Source of the DNA: Arsukibacterium sp. UBA5043
Lineage (GTDB): Bacteria; Pseudomonadota; Gammaproteobacteria; Enterobacterales; Alteromonadaceae
Direction: 5' to 3'
Length of the DNA stretch: 64,000 nucleotides
Assembly: GCA_002415085.1 (NCBI GenBank)
Contig: DIBV01000001.1
Span: forward strand, 186,001-250,000
The notes under the pieces were generated by a model. The model was not told where the DNA came from. It worked only from the letters and a program-made list of their open reading frames with translations, and did not search any database. The position numbers and the translations under genes are program-made. Below are positions 8,778-18,221 of the stretch, piece after piece. The first letter of the stretch is position 1. Each line of letters opens with the position of its first letter.

Positions 8778-10868
8778 TTAGCCGGGTAAAGCAGGCCCTT
8801 TTATGGTGATGTAATCCACCATATTTTGCTGAATGGCACCTTGCAAGTCATTGGTAAGCGCCTGGCGGGCGCTGTCGTAATCACAGCGCAGGCCGGTAAT
8901 GGCATACACCTGATTACGGCCATGTACTTTACTTAAATACAGCGCCATATCGGCAATTTGTAAGGCCCGCTCCCAGTTCAGATCGGTTTCATCAACCCCG
9001 GCAAAAGGCAGGTGAATAAAGCCGCCACTGGCACTGACCGGGATAAGCTTGCCATCGCATTGCACCGGTTCGCTAGCGATAATGTCGAGTATCCGCTGAC
9101 AAAAGCCGGAAACCTGCTCTGGTGCTATATGCTCCAGGTATAATAAAAATTCTTCACCGCCCCAGCGGATCACCAAATCTTCATCGCGGCAGACCTTGGT
9201 TAAACGGGCGCTAAGTTGGGTTAATACTTCATCGCCGGCGGCATGACCGTAGTTATCATTAATCTTTTTAAAGTAATCAATATCTAATAATAAAAAACCG
9301 TTGGCACTTGGGCTGGAATCAGTTTGGCGACGACCGTATTTTTCCCGGCGCTGCATCTGTTCCTGTAAGGCCCGCCGATTATATAAACCCGTCAACGGGT
9401 CACGCAATGACTGAAATTCAAGTTGTTTATTGGCTTCACGTAATTTACGGTTCGATTGGCGCACTTTACGATACAGTTGATACAACATTACTGCGGCAAA
9501 AATAAGCACTAAGGTAAACAGCGCGGTGATTTGCTGCTGCAATTTCTGGTTATCCAGCAACTGAGCTTTTAAATCGTTTTCCTGCTCCAGAATGGTAATT
9601 AACTGACTTTTGGCTTTGGTGTCATAGCGGTTTTGCAATTCCGCGACGCTTTTCTCGCGCTCGCTGGTCAGGATCTCGGCGCGTAACTCAAGCTGTTGCT
9701 GCAATGTTTGTGCTTGCAACTGGAACTGGCCGGCAGCAGCATAGGCTTTTGCCAGCCACTGCAGCATGGGTTCGTACTGGGCTTTGGTATCGTTTTCCTT
9801 AAAATACTGCAATGCAGCCAGCATTTGCTCAAGACCACGTTTATGCTCGCCCTGCATAACATCGATATAGCCGAGGTTATAGGCCATTATCTGCACGTTA
9901 AATTCATCATTCAGTGACGTTGCCTGCTCGGAGGCGGCCTGCAATACGGCTCTGGCTTCTTCATACTTCTGTTGTTCGATGTAAATTGAGCCCAGATTAT
10001 TTTCAAACGTTAGCTCAATATTGGGCCGGTCAACGGCTTTGGCCGCGGCAACACCCAGTTGATTGACCGCTACCGCAGCGTTTAAATCGTTCTGCTCAGC
10101 CAGAATAAAACCCAGCATCAGGTACAGGTCCGGCAAAAACTGCGGATACTGATATTTTTTGGCTGCTGCAATCAGCTCTTCGGTCAGCAGCTTAGCTTCC
10201 GGCCATTTTTTTAAATCAGCGTAAACCTGGGCGATAAAATAATTTAGATTGGCGCGACGTCGCAGAGTGAACTGATCATCTGTGGCGATAATCGCATCAA
10301 GCGCATCAGTATAGTGTTGCAGTGCCTGCTCAAACTGGTTGTCAGTTTTAAACAAACCGCCCAACATAGCATTGGCGAAGTACTGCACCCGCGGTACGCT
10401 GGCGTTTTGTACAATCAGTTCCAGCCGATCTGCTTTAAGTATTGCTGCAGATAGCTGGCGTTGATATAACAAAAACTCTATTTCGGTGGCATAAATTTCA
10501 CTGAGGATATCCGGGTTATTTGTGTCGTTGGTTAGTTTCAGCAATTCAGCCAGCAGGGCATCTGCAGCTGTTTGTCGTTGCAGATGCAGCAAGTGACTGG
10601 CCTGATACGACAATAGCCTTACCTGACTGGCCAGCGCGATGTCGGTATTAGGGTTAAGGTAGTAACGCTGATATAAATCAGTCAACAAAGCATCAGCTTT
10701 AACAGGATCTTCTCGGAGTGTGACCAAATATTGATCTAGCTGTTGCTCCAGTGGCGCAGTTACTTGTTGCTGCGCCGCAACATGGCTTAGACTCAAAGAT
10801 AACACGCCTAACCACAAGCCCAGCAAACACAAGCGCTGCAAGGAACCAATAGCTGAAAACTGGGGCAT
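8778..10868 (-). CDS. Periplasmic-TPR, membrane-anchored diguanylate cyclase
   Basis: 696 residues. N-terminal signal peptide (LCLLGLWLGVLSLSLSHVAAQ), then ~350 residues of TPR-like helical repeats, a coiled coil (~400-440), one membrane helix (ALFTLVLIFAAVMLYQLYR, ~447-465) and a GGDEF domain starting at LRDPLTGLYNRR. The catalytic signature is GGEEF. The product-inhibition I-site is intact: RDED five residues before GGEEF. Together this predicts synthesis of cyclic di-GMP from two GTP in the cytoplasm under control of a periplasmic TPR sensor. Ligand unknown. The gene is divergent from paeA. Confidence 0.9.
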   Translation of the reverse strand: MPQFSAIGSLQRLCLLGLWLGVLSLSLSHVAAQQQVTAPLEQQLDQYLVTLREDPVKADALLTDLYQRYYLNPNTDIALASQVRLLSYQASHLLHLQRQTAADALLAELLKLTNDTNNPDILSEIYATEIEFLLYQRQLSAAILKADRLELIVQNASVPRVQYFANAMLGGLFKTDNQFEQALQHYTDALDAIIATDDQFTLRRRANLNYFIAQVYADLKKWPEAKLLTEELIAAAKKYQYPQFLPDLYLMLGFILAEQNDLNAAVAVNQLGVAAAKAVDRPNIELTFENNLGSIYIEQQKYEEARAVLQAASEQATSLNDEFNVQIMAYNLGYIDVMQGEHKRGLEQMLAALQYFKENDTKAQYEPMLQWLAKAYAAAGQFQLQAQTLQQQLELRAEILTSEREKSVAELQNRYDTKAKSQLITILEQENDLKAQLLDNQKLQQQITALFTLVLIFAAVMLYQLYRKVRQSNRKLREANKQLEFQSLRDPLTGLYNRRALQEQMQRREKYGRRQTDSSPSANGFLLLDIDYFKKINDNYGHAAGDEVLTQLSARLTKVCRDEDLVIRWGGEEFLLYLEHIAPEQVSGFCQRILDIIASEPVQCDGKLIPVSASGGFIHLPFAGVDETDLNWERALQIADMALYLSKVHGRNQVYAITGLRCDYDSARQALTNDLQGAIQQNMVDYITIKGPALPG

Positions 10869-11068
10869 TTGCCGCTTCCGGATAACAGTTAATTGGTTTG
10901 AAGATAGCGTATTTTGCAGACAATTACAGCTATAACAGCCTTACAATTGTTGATTTCTGGCGAATATTTTCAGTTGCTTAGGGTTATTAGCAGCTGATTA
11001 AAGCTATAATAACAACCGTGATATGTGTGCCAGGCAAAATGGTTTGCCCTGAGTTTGTTGGAAGTGTT

Positions 11069-12364
11069 ATGAGTACCCTTGAGTATCTGTTTGTTATGTT
11101 GCTGCTGGTTGCGGCCAGTTCGTTTTTTTCAGTCTCTGAAATTGCCCTGGCGGCATCGCGGAAAATGCGTTTGCGGTTAATGGCAAGTGAGGGGGATATT
11201 AACGCTGAAAAAGTGCTGATGTTGCAGGATCACCCGGGCAATTTTTTTACGGTGGTACAAATTGGTTTAAACGCGGTCGCGATCCTCGGTGGTATTCTGG
11301 GGGAATCGGCATTTACGCCTTATTTTGCTTCTCTGTTAGGCGTGTTCACCGATGCGACATGGCTGCCAGCGGCTGCATTTGGTTTATCGGTTTTCTTTGT
11401 TACTTCACTGTTTATCCTGTTCGCTGATTTAATGCCGAAACGGCTGGCGATGATTGCGCCGGAAAAAATCGCCGTAAAAATTGTCCGGCCAATGTCATTG
11501 CTTATCGTATTATTGAAACCTTTTGTCTGGTTATTTAATGGCCTGGCCAATTTGTTTTTCAGTTTATTTAATGTGCCGACCATGCGCAAAGATGATATTA
11601 CGCCCGATGATATTATGGCCATGATGGATGCAGGTGCTCAGGCCGGTGTATTACAGCAGCACGAGCATCAGTTGCTGGAGAATGTATTTGATATGGAATC
11701 GCGCACGGTTACCTCAGCTATGACAGCGCGGGAAAGTCTGATTTTCTTTACCAATAACGAGTCGCAGGACAATATCAAGGCGAAAATTGCTGAGCATCCG
11801 CATGCCAAATTTATCGTCTGCGACGAGGTTCTGGATCGGGTGGTAGGCTATGTGGATACCCGTGACATTTTAATGCAGGTGTTACATGACCAGCCTATAT
11901 CGCTGAAAAAAGAGGGGATAGTACGCCTGCCCCTTATTATTCCCGATACATTGTCGCTATATGAAGCACTGGAGCATTTTAAATCGACCGGGGTCGATTT
12001 TGCGATCATCATGAACGAATACGCGCTGGTGGTGGGGATTATTACCCTAAAAGATGTGATGAGCATTGTGATGGGGGAGTTGGTTAGCTCAGAAGAAGAA
12101 CAAATTGTGAAACGTGATGCCAATTCCTGGCTGGTAGAAGGCCTGACTCCGCTGGCTGATGTGATGCGGGTGCTTGATATTGATAGTTTTCCTAATTCGG
12201 AAAGTTATGAAACTATTGCCGGGTTTATGATGTTTACCCTGCGAAAAATACCTAAGCGCACCGATTTTGTGTTACACGGTGGCTATAAGTTTGAAGTGGT
12301 CGATATCGACAGCTATAAAATTGATCAATTGCTGGTTACCCGTATTGATAATCAGGATGGATAA
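11069..12364 (+). CDS. paeA: CNNM/CBS-domain polyamine exporter PaeA (YtfL)
   Basis: 431 residues, matching E. coli PaeA/YtfL along its whole length. Four membrane segments form the CNNM domain (residues ~1-190, with SEIALAASRKMRL and the DHPGNFFTVVQIGLNAVAILGG stretch), followed by a CBS pair (FIVCDEVLDRVVGYVDTRDIL; DFAIIMNEYALVVGIITLKDV) and a CorC/HlyC C-terminal domain (FEVVDIDSYKIDQLLVTRI). In enterobacteria the protein exports cadaverine and putrescine. Start: ATG at 11069 after GGAAG; the 17 extra upstream residues do not look conserved. A perfect TATAAT lies at 11005-11010, without a convincing -35. Confidence 0.88.
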   Translation: MSTLEYLFVMLLLVAASSFFSVSEIALAASRKMRLRLMASEGDINAEKVLMLQDHPGNFFTVVQIGLNAVAILGGILGESAFTPYFASLLGVFTDATWLPAAAFGLSVFFVTSLFILFADLMPKRLAMIAPEKIAVKIVRPMSLLIVLLKPFVWLFNGLANLFFSLFNVPTMRKDDITPDDIMAMMDAGAQAGVLQQHEHQLLENVFDMESRTVTSAMTARESLIFFTNNESQDNIKAKIAEHPHAKFIVCDEVLDRVVGYVDTRDILMQVLHDQPISLKKEGIVRLPLIIPDTLSLYEALEHFKSTGVDFAIIMNEYALVVGIITLKDVMSIVMGELVSSEEEQIVKRDANSWLVEGLTPLADVMRVLDIDSFPNSESYETIAGFMMFTLRKIPKRTDFVLHGGYKFEVVDIDSYKIDQLLVTRIDNQDG

Positions 12365-12387
12365 GGCCGGCGTTTAGACTGCCGGCC
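12365..12387. terminator. Hairpin between convergent genes
   Basis: GGCCGGC and GCCGGCC arms separated by 9 bases, between the paeA stop and the DUF5610 gene end. It has a short T-containing tail on plus (TTGTTA). It could terminate both genes. Confidence 0.5.
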
Positions 12388-12393
12388 GGCTTG

Positions 12394-13059
12394 TTACTGT
12401 GTTGTCGAATCGGAGCGGGTGTCCGGTTCGCCTGGGGTATCGGTATCGTTGTTGCTGGCGGCCTGCTCAGCCCGTTCCAGCATCTTCAGCCGAAACGTTT
12501 CCAGACCGCTTATTACTTTGGCATAAGTTTGATCAACCCCTTCGCTAATTTCACCCTGATAAACCTTCAAGCCTTTTAAAATATCTTTGGCATCGGCAAA
12601 ACCTTTTTCTATACCGGGGCCAATCACGTTTAAAAAGTTGTCCAGTTGCTCTTCTTCTGAACGCCCAGGGTTCAATTCTTTATAGCGGCTGTAAAAACCG
12701 CTGACAAACGCAACAATCCGCTCTGCCGTAGCCTCCGGAGAGGTATCGACGCCGGCGTCATAGACTTTTTGTGCGGCATTTTCGCCTAAAACCGGTTCCA
12801 GTTCCGCGTTAATGCCTTCCAGTGCCGTTTTATACAGCAAGCTCAATGAGTCGTTATTACTGCTTAGCGACACGCGCTCGTTGGCGCGCAAGATGGCAAC
12901 ATTTTGCGCTTGCTTGGCTTTAGCTACATCGCTTTCGACGCCATTATCTTTAACCTGGCGGTTGTTGTCGCTTTTGGCTGTCTGATTATTTTGCGACGTC
13001 GCTGATGCAGGTGTATTGCTTTTGGCCACGTTGCTTGGTGAATTCGGAATAATTGCCAT
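12394..13059 (-). CDS. DUF5610 domain protein
   Basis: 221 residues, no signal peptide or membrane segment. A low-complexity N-terminus rich in Ser, Asn, Gln and Lys (to ~60) is followed by an alpha-helical domain resembling DUF5610 (LSLLYKTALEGINAELEPVLGENAAQKVYDAG ... ETFRLKMLE) and an acidic/polar tail. Function unknown; the family is seen in marine gammaproteobacteria. The ATG at 13059 sits 7 bases after GAGGT; a GTG three codons upstream is too close to that RBS. Confidence 0.75.
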   Translation of the reverse strand: MAIIPNSPSNVAKSNTPASATSQNNQTAKSDNNRQVKDNGVESDVAKAKQAQNVAILRANERVSLSSNNDSLSLLYKTALEGINAELEPVLGENAAQKVYDAGVDTSPEATAERIVAFVSGFYSRYKELNPGRSEEEQLDNFLNVIGPGIEKGFADAKDILKGLKVYQGEISEGVDQTYAKVISGLETFRLKMLERAEQAASNNDTDTPGEPDTRSDSTTQ

Positions 13060-13269
13060 GGTAATCACCTCTTTGTGTCAGCTTATGCTGATGAATAAAT
13101 TATAGCGTAACGAGGGTATCGGCTGTCGCACTTCAGATCTTTAATTTTTTTGTTTTTAAATACTAAACAGCGGCGTGCTAATGACATCTGGCCCTGACAT
13201 CTGCATAATCGGGGCAGCTTCGCCAAATTATAAAGTGAAGCAGATAATTCTAATATTACTGGGGATCCC

Positions 13270-14826
13270 ATGACTGCTTTTAGCAACCCTGCTGACTTGT
13301 CGGCTAATCAGCCACAGTTTCTCGGCCATCCGGTCGGACTCTATGTCTGCTTTCTCACTGAAATGTGGGAACGTTTTTCATTTTACGGCATGAAATATTT
13401 GCTGTTGTTATATTTAACCAAGTATCACTTATTCAGCGATGCCGGTGGTCTGGACGTGCTGGGCAGCTATGCTGGCTTAGTGTATGCCATGCCGGTAATC
13501 GGCGGTATGCTGGCTGACCGTTATTTAGGGATGCGCAAAGCGGTTACTTTCGGGGCTATTTTATTGTGCCTGGGGCACCTGGGTTTGGCCTACGAAGGCT
13601 TTCAGGCGTACGTTGAAAACGGCGTTGTGGTGCAAGACACCGGCGCTATTCAGGTATTCTACTTTTCTCTGGCGCTGATTATCATGGGCGTTGGGTTTTT
13701 AAAGCCGAATATCTCTACCATCGTTGGTCAGTTGTATGGCCAGGGCGATGCGCGGCGCGATTCCGGTTTTACTATCTTTTATATGGGGATTAACACCGGC
13801 TCTTTTATCGCCACTTTGCTGGTAACTTACATTGGTGAAGTTTACGGCTGGGGCTGGGGTTTTGGTCTGGCCGGTATTGGTATGGTACTGGGGCTGATCG
13901 TATTTCTGGCAGGCCAGAAATATCTGTATGGCTATGCTGAACCCTCAGATCCTGTGTTGTTAAAGCAGAAAGTTTTTGCATTTATTGACCGTGAATGGCT
14001 GATATATCTGGCAACCTTACCTGCGCTGTTTGTAGTGTGGCAACTGGTACAATACAATCCTGTGGTGCATAGCGTGTTACTGGGTATGTCCTTTATTGTA
14101 CTGGGTGGCATCATCTGGTTTATGGTGAAGGAATGTACCAAGGTAGAACGTGATCGGATGATGGTATTGATTGTTCTGACCTTTTCTACAGTGGTGTTCT
14201 GGGCCTTGTTCGAACAGTCAGCCTCTTCTATGACGCTGTACGCCGATAGGGTAATGGACCGTAATGTGTTTGGTTTTGAAACTACCGCTGGCCAGTACGG
14301 TGCCTTAAACCCGCTGTTCATTATTACTCTGGCGCCGTTGTTTGCCTGGTTATGGATAGCACTGGGCCGGCGCAATATGGAACCGAGCACTCCGGTTAAA
14401 TTTGCGCTGGGTATTATGCAAGCTGGTTTGGGCTTCGGTGCACTGGTGTTAGGTGCGCAGTTTCCAAATGAAGCGGGCATGGTTGGCGCAGGTTGGATGG
14501 TGCTGGCGTATATGCTGCATACCATGGGTGAATTGTGCTTATCGCCGGTTGGCTTATCCGCAGTCACCAAACTGGCCGTGCATAAAGTAGTTGGGGTAAT
14601 GATGGGAGCCTGGTTCCTGGCAACCGCCTACTCAGAATTACTGGCAACACAACTGGCTAAGCTGGCGGCTATTGATACCCCAAGTGGTGAGGTGGCTGAT
14701 GTTGGCACGGCACTGGCAAGTTACACCGAACTATTCAGCTTCCTGATGTATGTTGGTATTGGTATCGGTGTGTTTATGTTAGTGATTAGTCCTTTTCTGA
14801 AGAAACGGATGCACGGCGTAAACTAA
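13270..14826 (+). CDS. POT-family proton-coupled di/tripeptide transporter
   Basis: 518 residues, 12-14 membrane helices. It has the POT signature EMWERFSFYG near residue 31 (the ExxERF proton-coupling motif), GGMLADRYLGMRKA and GVGFLKPNISTIVGQLYG. The family imports di- and tripeptides with protons across the inner membrane; DtpA/B-like specificity is inferred. GGGGAT precedes the ATG. Monocistronic, with an upstream gap of 210 bases and a strong terminator downstream. Confidence 0.9.
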   Translation: MTAFSNPADLSANQPQFLGHPVGLYVCFLTEMWERFSFYGMKYLLLLYLTKYHLFSDAGGLDVLGSYAGLVYAMPVIGGMLADRYLGMRKAVTFGAILLCLGHLGLAYEGFQAYVENGVVVQDTGAIQVFYFSLALIIMGVGFLKPNISTIVGQLYGQGDARRDSGFTIFYMGINTGSFIATLLVTYIGEVYGWGWGFGLAGIGMVLGLIVFLAGQKYLYGYAEPSDPVLLKQKVFAFIDREWLIYLATLPALFVVWQLVQYNPVVHSVLLGMSFIVLGGIIWFMVKECTKVERDRMMVLIVLTFSTVVFWALFEQSASSMTLYADRVMDRNVFGFETTAGQYGALNPLFIITLAPLFAWLWIALGRRNMEPSTPVKFALGIMQAGLGFGALVLGAQFPNEAGMVGAGWMVLAYMLHTMGELCLSPVGLSAVTKLAVHKVVGVMMGAWFLATAYSELLATQLAKLAAIDTPSGEVADVGTALASYTELFSFLMYVGIGIGVFMLVISPFLKKRMHGVN

Positions 14827-14883
14827 GCATATTGTGAACTAAGAATGGCCCGGTAGTTCGTAGCCGGGTCATTGAACGATTAA

Positions 14884-14909
14884 AGGGGTGCTCCAGGCGC
14901 CCCTTTTTT
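14884..14909 (+). terminator. Rho-independent terminator after the peptide transporter
   Basis: An 8-bp stem (AGGGGTGC with GCGCCCCT, one G-T pair), 5-base loop, then six T. It overlaps the last bases of the convergent MATE gene. Confidence 0.85.
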
Positions 14910-16284
14910 ATAAAGCGGGTTTTGGTATATCAGCTGATGCACTGAGCAGGGTATTTGTGCGCCATTGCCACCACAATACGGCCGCTAAACTGAGGCTACG
15001 CGATGCCATAAATACCGAAAGTGCCGCCCAAAGCGCATGATTTTGCCAGCCTTGCAGCAGGTAAAAGCTAAGTGAAAAACCCATTAACGCGACAACCATG
15101 CTGTTACGCAGCGTTTTACCCTGAGTGGCACCAATAAATACCCCATCCAGAAAGTAGGCCCAGCAGGCCAGCAGCGGTAGCATAATCATCCATCCCAGAT
15201 ACAATGCGGCCTGTTGTTGTACCTCAGGTATGGATGTCAGCAGGCTAACAAAAAGGTTGCCAAACAGGCCATAGCCGCCGCTAAACAGCATTGCCAGCAG
15301 CATGCACCACAGTGCCAGAATAGTCAGAGTGTTACCCAACAGCTTGCTATCACTTGCGCCAATGGCTTTGCCTACCAGGCTCTCGGCCGCATAGGCCAGA
15401 CCATCCATGGCGTAGGAAACCAGCATTAAAAAACTTAGCAGGACCGCATTGGCCGCAACCGTGTTATCGCCAAAAGCGGCGCCCTGAAATGCAATAAATA
15501 CAAACACACTTTGCAGGCATAAGCTACGCAGAAAAATATCCCGGTTAAGTGCAAACAGGCGCTTTAATCCCGCGAGCCTAACCAGTTGACTGGTCATAGC
15601 CTGAATTAGCGTTTTAGCGGTTAGGTGGCGCAGTAACAAACCGCAGCCAAGGAGCAGACCTGCATAATCGGCAACCACCGACGCGGCGGCAATACCCGCT
15701 ACCTGCCAGCCAAAGCCCAGCACAAACCAAAGGTCGAGCAGTATATTCACCAGATTGGTAACTACTAAAATCCACATCGGATAACGGGCATTTTGCCGGC
15801 CTAAAAACCAGCCCATCAACACCAGGTTAATTAACGTAGCCGGGGCGCTCCAGATCCGGATGCCGAAATACAGCTGGGCTTGCTGGTTTACCTCGTTACT
15901 GGCATCACTGAAACTAAAGGCCAGTTGGCTCAGGGGCCATTGCAATGATAACAACAGCAAGGCCAGCAGCAGCGCCATTAACAGGCTCTGGCTCAGACAG
16001 GTTAGCTGGCCGTCGCTGTCTTTGGCGCCATATGCCTGGGCGGTTAAACCGGTGGTACTCATCCGTAAAAAGCCCAGCAGGAAAAACAGCAGGCTGATTA
16101 AACTGGAACCAAGCGCAACACCACCCAGATACCAGGCATGCTGAAGATGACCGCTTACGGCGGTATCTACCAGGGCGAGTAATGGCACCGATAAATTCGA
16201 CAACACCATGGGCAGAGCAATGGCGGCGACTTTTTTTTGCAGCGGCGCGTTTAGAAATAGCGACAGCAAATACGGTTCCTGCAA
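14908..16284 (-). CDS. DinF-type MATE family efflux transporter
   Basis: 458 residues with 12 membrane helices. It shows the DinF-branch MATE features: LSVPLLALVDTAVSGHL, YLGGVALGSSLISLLFFLLGFLRMSTTGLTAQAYG, and a second half with DGLAYAAESLVGKAIGA. Such proteins export drugs or metabolites with Na+ or H+. No ATG exists near the conserved N-terminus; the only plausible start is TTG at 16284, an in-frame stop lies just upstream, and I see no clear RBS. An A8 run on the coding strand (16231-16238) near codon 17 is prone to slippage. Divergent from the MFS gene. Confidence 0.82.
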   Translation of the reverse strand: MQEPYLLSLFLNAPLQKKVAAIALPMVLSNLSVPLLALVDTAVSGHLQHAWYLGGVALGSSLISLLFFLLGFLRMSTTGLTAQAYGAKDSDGQLTCLSQSLLMALLLALLLLSLQWPLSQLAFSFSDASNEVNQQAQLYFGIRIWSAPATLINLVLMGWFLGRQNARYPMWILVVTNLVNILLDLWFVLGFGWQVAGIAAASVVADYAGLLLGCGLLLRHLTAKTLIQAMTSQLVRLAGLKRLFALNRDIFLRSLCLQSVFVFIAFQGAAFGDNTVAANAVLLSFLMLVSYAMDGLAYAAESLVGKAIGASDSKLLGNTLTILALWCMLLAMLFSGGYGLFGNLFVSLLTSIPEVQQQAALYLGWMIMLPLLACWAYFLDGVFIGATQGKTLRNSMVVALMGFSLSFYLLQGWQNHALWAALSVFMASRSLSLAAVLWWQWRTNTLLSASADIPKPAL

Positions 16285-16397
16285 TATTGAAGTTTGACAC
16301 TATGATACACGGCTTACCGGCTGCTCGAAACTGCCAGGCAAAGTCGCTATACTGCTGTTTTGCCAGCGATGGATGCCGTTTATGAATAAGCCAGGCT

Positions 16398-17585
16398 GTG
16401 ATCCAGTATAAATCAGCTGCGTTTTATCAGAGTTGTTTCGCGCTGTGTCTGGCGGCTGTGGTGGTTTTTGCCAACCTGCATTTACTGCAACCGCTATTGC
16501 CTCAGCTAAGCCGCGAATTTCAACTCAGCCCGTTGCAGGTTAGTCTCAGTTATACCATTGCCACGTTTGGCCTGGGGTTATCTTTATTGGTGTATGCCTC
16601 GCTATCCGATGCCTGGGGCCGTAAAACGTTATTATTATTTACCTTGTTGGGCGTGACGTTAAGCACAGTGGCACTGACACAGGTAGAAAGCTTCACTGCG
16701 CTGCTATGCTGGCGGGCCATTCAGGGGATCTGTCTCGGAGGCTTACCCGCCATAGCCATAGCCTGGATGGGCGAGGAATATTCCACACCGGCGCTGGTTG
16801 TTGCAGTGGGGTACTATATCAGCGCTAATTCACTGGGCGGTATTGGAGGTCGTTTGCTGGCTGGCAGTCTGGCTGATCTTGGTCACTGGCAGTGGGTGTT
16901 CTGGCCTATGGCATTTTTAAGTGCTGCTAGCTGCTATTTTATCTGGCGTTACCTGCCAGTATCGGTTCGTTTTACCCCGCAGCCTTTTCGGTTACGCCTG
17001 GCGCTGCAAAATCATGCTTTTCATTTATGCCAGCCAACGTTATTGCTGACTTACCTGATTGGTGGTCTTAATTTTCTGGTGTTTTTAAATCAGTACACCT
17101 TTATTAGTTTTGTGCTGGCAGCGCCGCCGTATCTGCTTAGTAGCAGTTTACTCGGCTTGCTGTTTATTACTTATTTCAGTGGCACCGTCGGTTCGGCTTT
17201 TTCCGCTAAAATTGCGCGGCGTCTGTCACCGCCGCTGGCGATGGCATTAGGTATACTGCTGATGATGCTGGGCACGGTGGTTACTCTGCACAGCGCGCTC
17301 TGGCTTATTGTCAGTGGCTTTTTTATCAGTGCCTTTGGTTTTTTTCTGTGTCATTCGCTGGCCAGTAGCTGGGTAAACCAGCATGCTCAGCGCGCCAGAG
17401 CCAGTGCCAGTGCACTGTATCTGGTGTTTTACTATGTGGGTGCCAGTGTCGGCAGCCTGTATTTGCAACCTTTCTGGCAATGGCAAGGCTGGACAGGCGT
17501 GATAATAGCGTCGCTGGCTATGTACAGTTTAACGTTAGCGCTGACGTTATCGCTATGGTATCGCAGCCATTCACATTCGCCTTAG
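16398..17585 (+). CDS. MFS transporter, YnfM-like
   Basis: 395 residues with 12 membrane helices. The MFS loop-2 motif appears as YASLSDAWGRKTLLL (~74-88), followed by CWRAIQGICLGGLPAIAIAWMGEEY, typical of the YnfM/AraJ-like drug:H+ antiporter branch. Substrate unknown. The start is a GTG at 16398; the ATG at 16382 is in another frame, and an in-frame TGA lies 15 bases upstream. The divergent MATE neighbour suggests two unrelated efflux genes sharing a short promoter region. Confidence 0.8.
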   Translation: MIQYKSAAFYQSCFALCLAAVVVFANLHLLQPLLPQLSREFQLSPLQVSLSYTIATFGLGLSLLVYASLSDAWGRKTLLLFTLLGVTLSTVALTQVESFTALLCWRAIQGICLGGLPAIAIAWMGEEYSTPALVVAVGYYISANSLGGIGGRLLAGSLADLGHWQWVFWPMAFLSAASCYFIWRYLPVSVRFTPQPFRLRLALQNHAFHLCQPTLLLTYLIGGLNFLVFLNQYTFISFVLAAPPYLLSSSLLGLLFITYFSGTVGSAFSAKIARRLSPPLAMALGILLMMLGTVVTLHSALWLIVSGFFISAFGFFLCHSLASSWVNQHAQRARASASALYLVFYYVGASVGSLYLQPFWQWQGWTGVIIASLAMYSLTLALTLSLWYRSHSHSP

Positions 17586-17612
17586 CCTGACTCAGCTGTT
17601 AACTGAGTCAGG
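17586..17612 (+). terminator. Perfect 10-bp hairpin after the MFS gene
   Basis: CCTGACTCAG / CTGAGTCAGG with a 7-base loop, directly after the stop codon. No T-run follows, so it may stabilise the mRNA end rather than terminate. Confidence 0.5.
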
Positions 17613-17657
17613 GAAGACCTGGCGTATTCTTAGAGAAAGCACCTGATGCAAAGCTCC

Positions 17658-18113
17658 TCACGGAAAATACTGCGGATAATTGGTGCGGTTAAACGGTTTA
17701 AGATTGTATTGCGGTTGCAAAAATGCAACTAAATCAATCAGTTCGTTAACGGTCATCACATCATTATAATTGCGCATTAAGGATTGACCTGTGTCATCTG
17801 TGAAACCTTCACGCATAAAACCGCGCGCAATTTTGTGAGAAGGGTTAATGACAGAAGTAACCAGCTCACCGTACGTTTTAATAGTGCTGACGTCGCCGCC
17901 TAAAGGTACTTTTTGTGGCACGTGTTGTTCAACATCGTTGTCACTAACACCCTGCAAGGTATGACAGGCGAGACATTGGTAGGATATCAATACGGCTTTG
18001 CCCGCTTCAGCGTTTCCCTCTGGCAGACTAAACCCCCGGGGTGACTCAGGCCCCTCTGAGCAGGCCGTAAGCAGAACTGATATTGGTAATAAAATTAACA
18101 GAATAATTTTCAT
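17658..18113 (-). CDS. Lipoprotein c-type cytochrome
   Basis: 151 residues. The signal sequence ends in a lipobox (LLTAC), predicting an acylated Cys at residue ~18. One haem-binding CLACH motif (CxxCH) follows at ~47; Met ligand candidates are in GFMREGF or LMRNYNDVM. The C-terminal MTVNELIDLVAFLQPQY helix is typical of class I cytochrome c. Predicted role: electron carrier in the periplasm; partner unknown. The ATG at 18113 is 6 bases after GGAG, preferred over a TTG four codons upstream. A perfect FNR-type palindrome lies 83 bases upstream, implying oxygen-responsive control. Confidence 0.83.
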   Translation of the reverse strand: MKIILLILLPISVLLTACSEGPESPRGFSLPEGNAEAGKAVLISYQCLACHTLQGVSDNDVEQHVPQKVPLGGDVSTIKTYGELVTSVINPSHKIARGFMREGFTDDTGQSLMRNYNDVMTVNELIDLVAFLQPQYNLKPFNRTNYPQYFP

Positions 18114-18168
18114 CGGTTGCTCCAAGTAACGTGGTTAGTACCCTTTTACTTCTGGATAGCTATTAACC

Positions 18169-18209
18169 AGTCTAGTTCATCCTGTTAAGCGTTGTTTGAT
18201 CGGGATCAA
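18169..18209 (-). promoter_or_regulatory. FNR/Anr-type site with class II promoter geometry
   Basis: TTGATCGGGATCAA at 18196-18209 matches the FNR consensus TTGAT-N4-ATCAA exactly. On minus, a TAGACT at 18174-18169 is centred about 31 bases downstream of the site centre, as expected when an activator sits at -41.5. It faces the cytochrome gene. Confidence 0.6.
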
Positions 18210-18221
18210 TCGTTGTGACGT

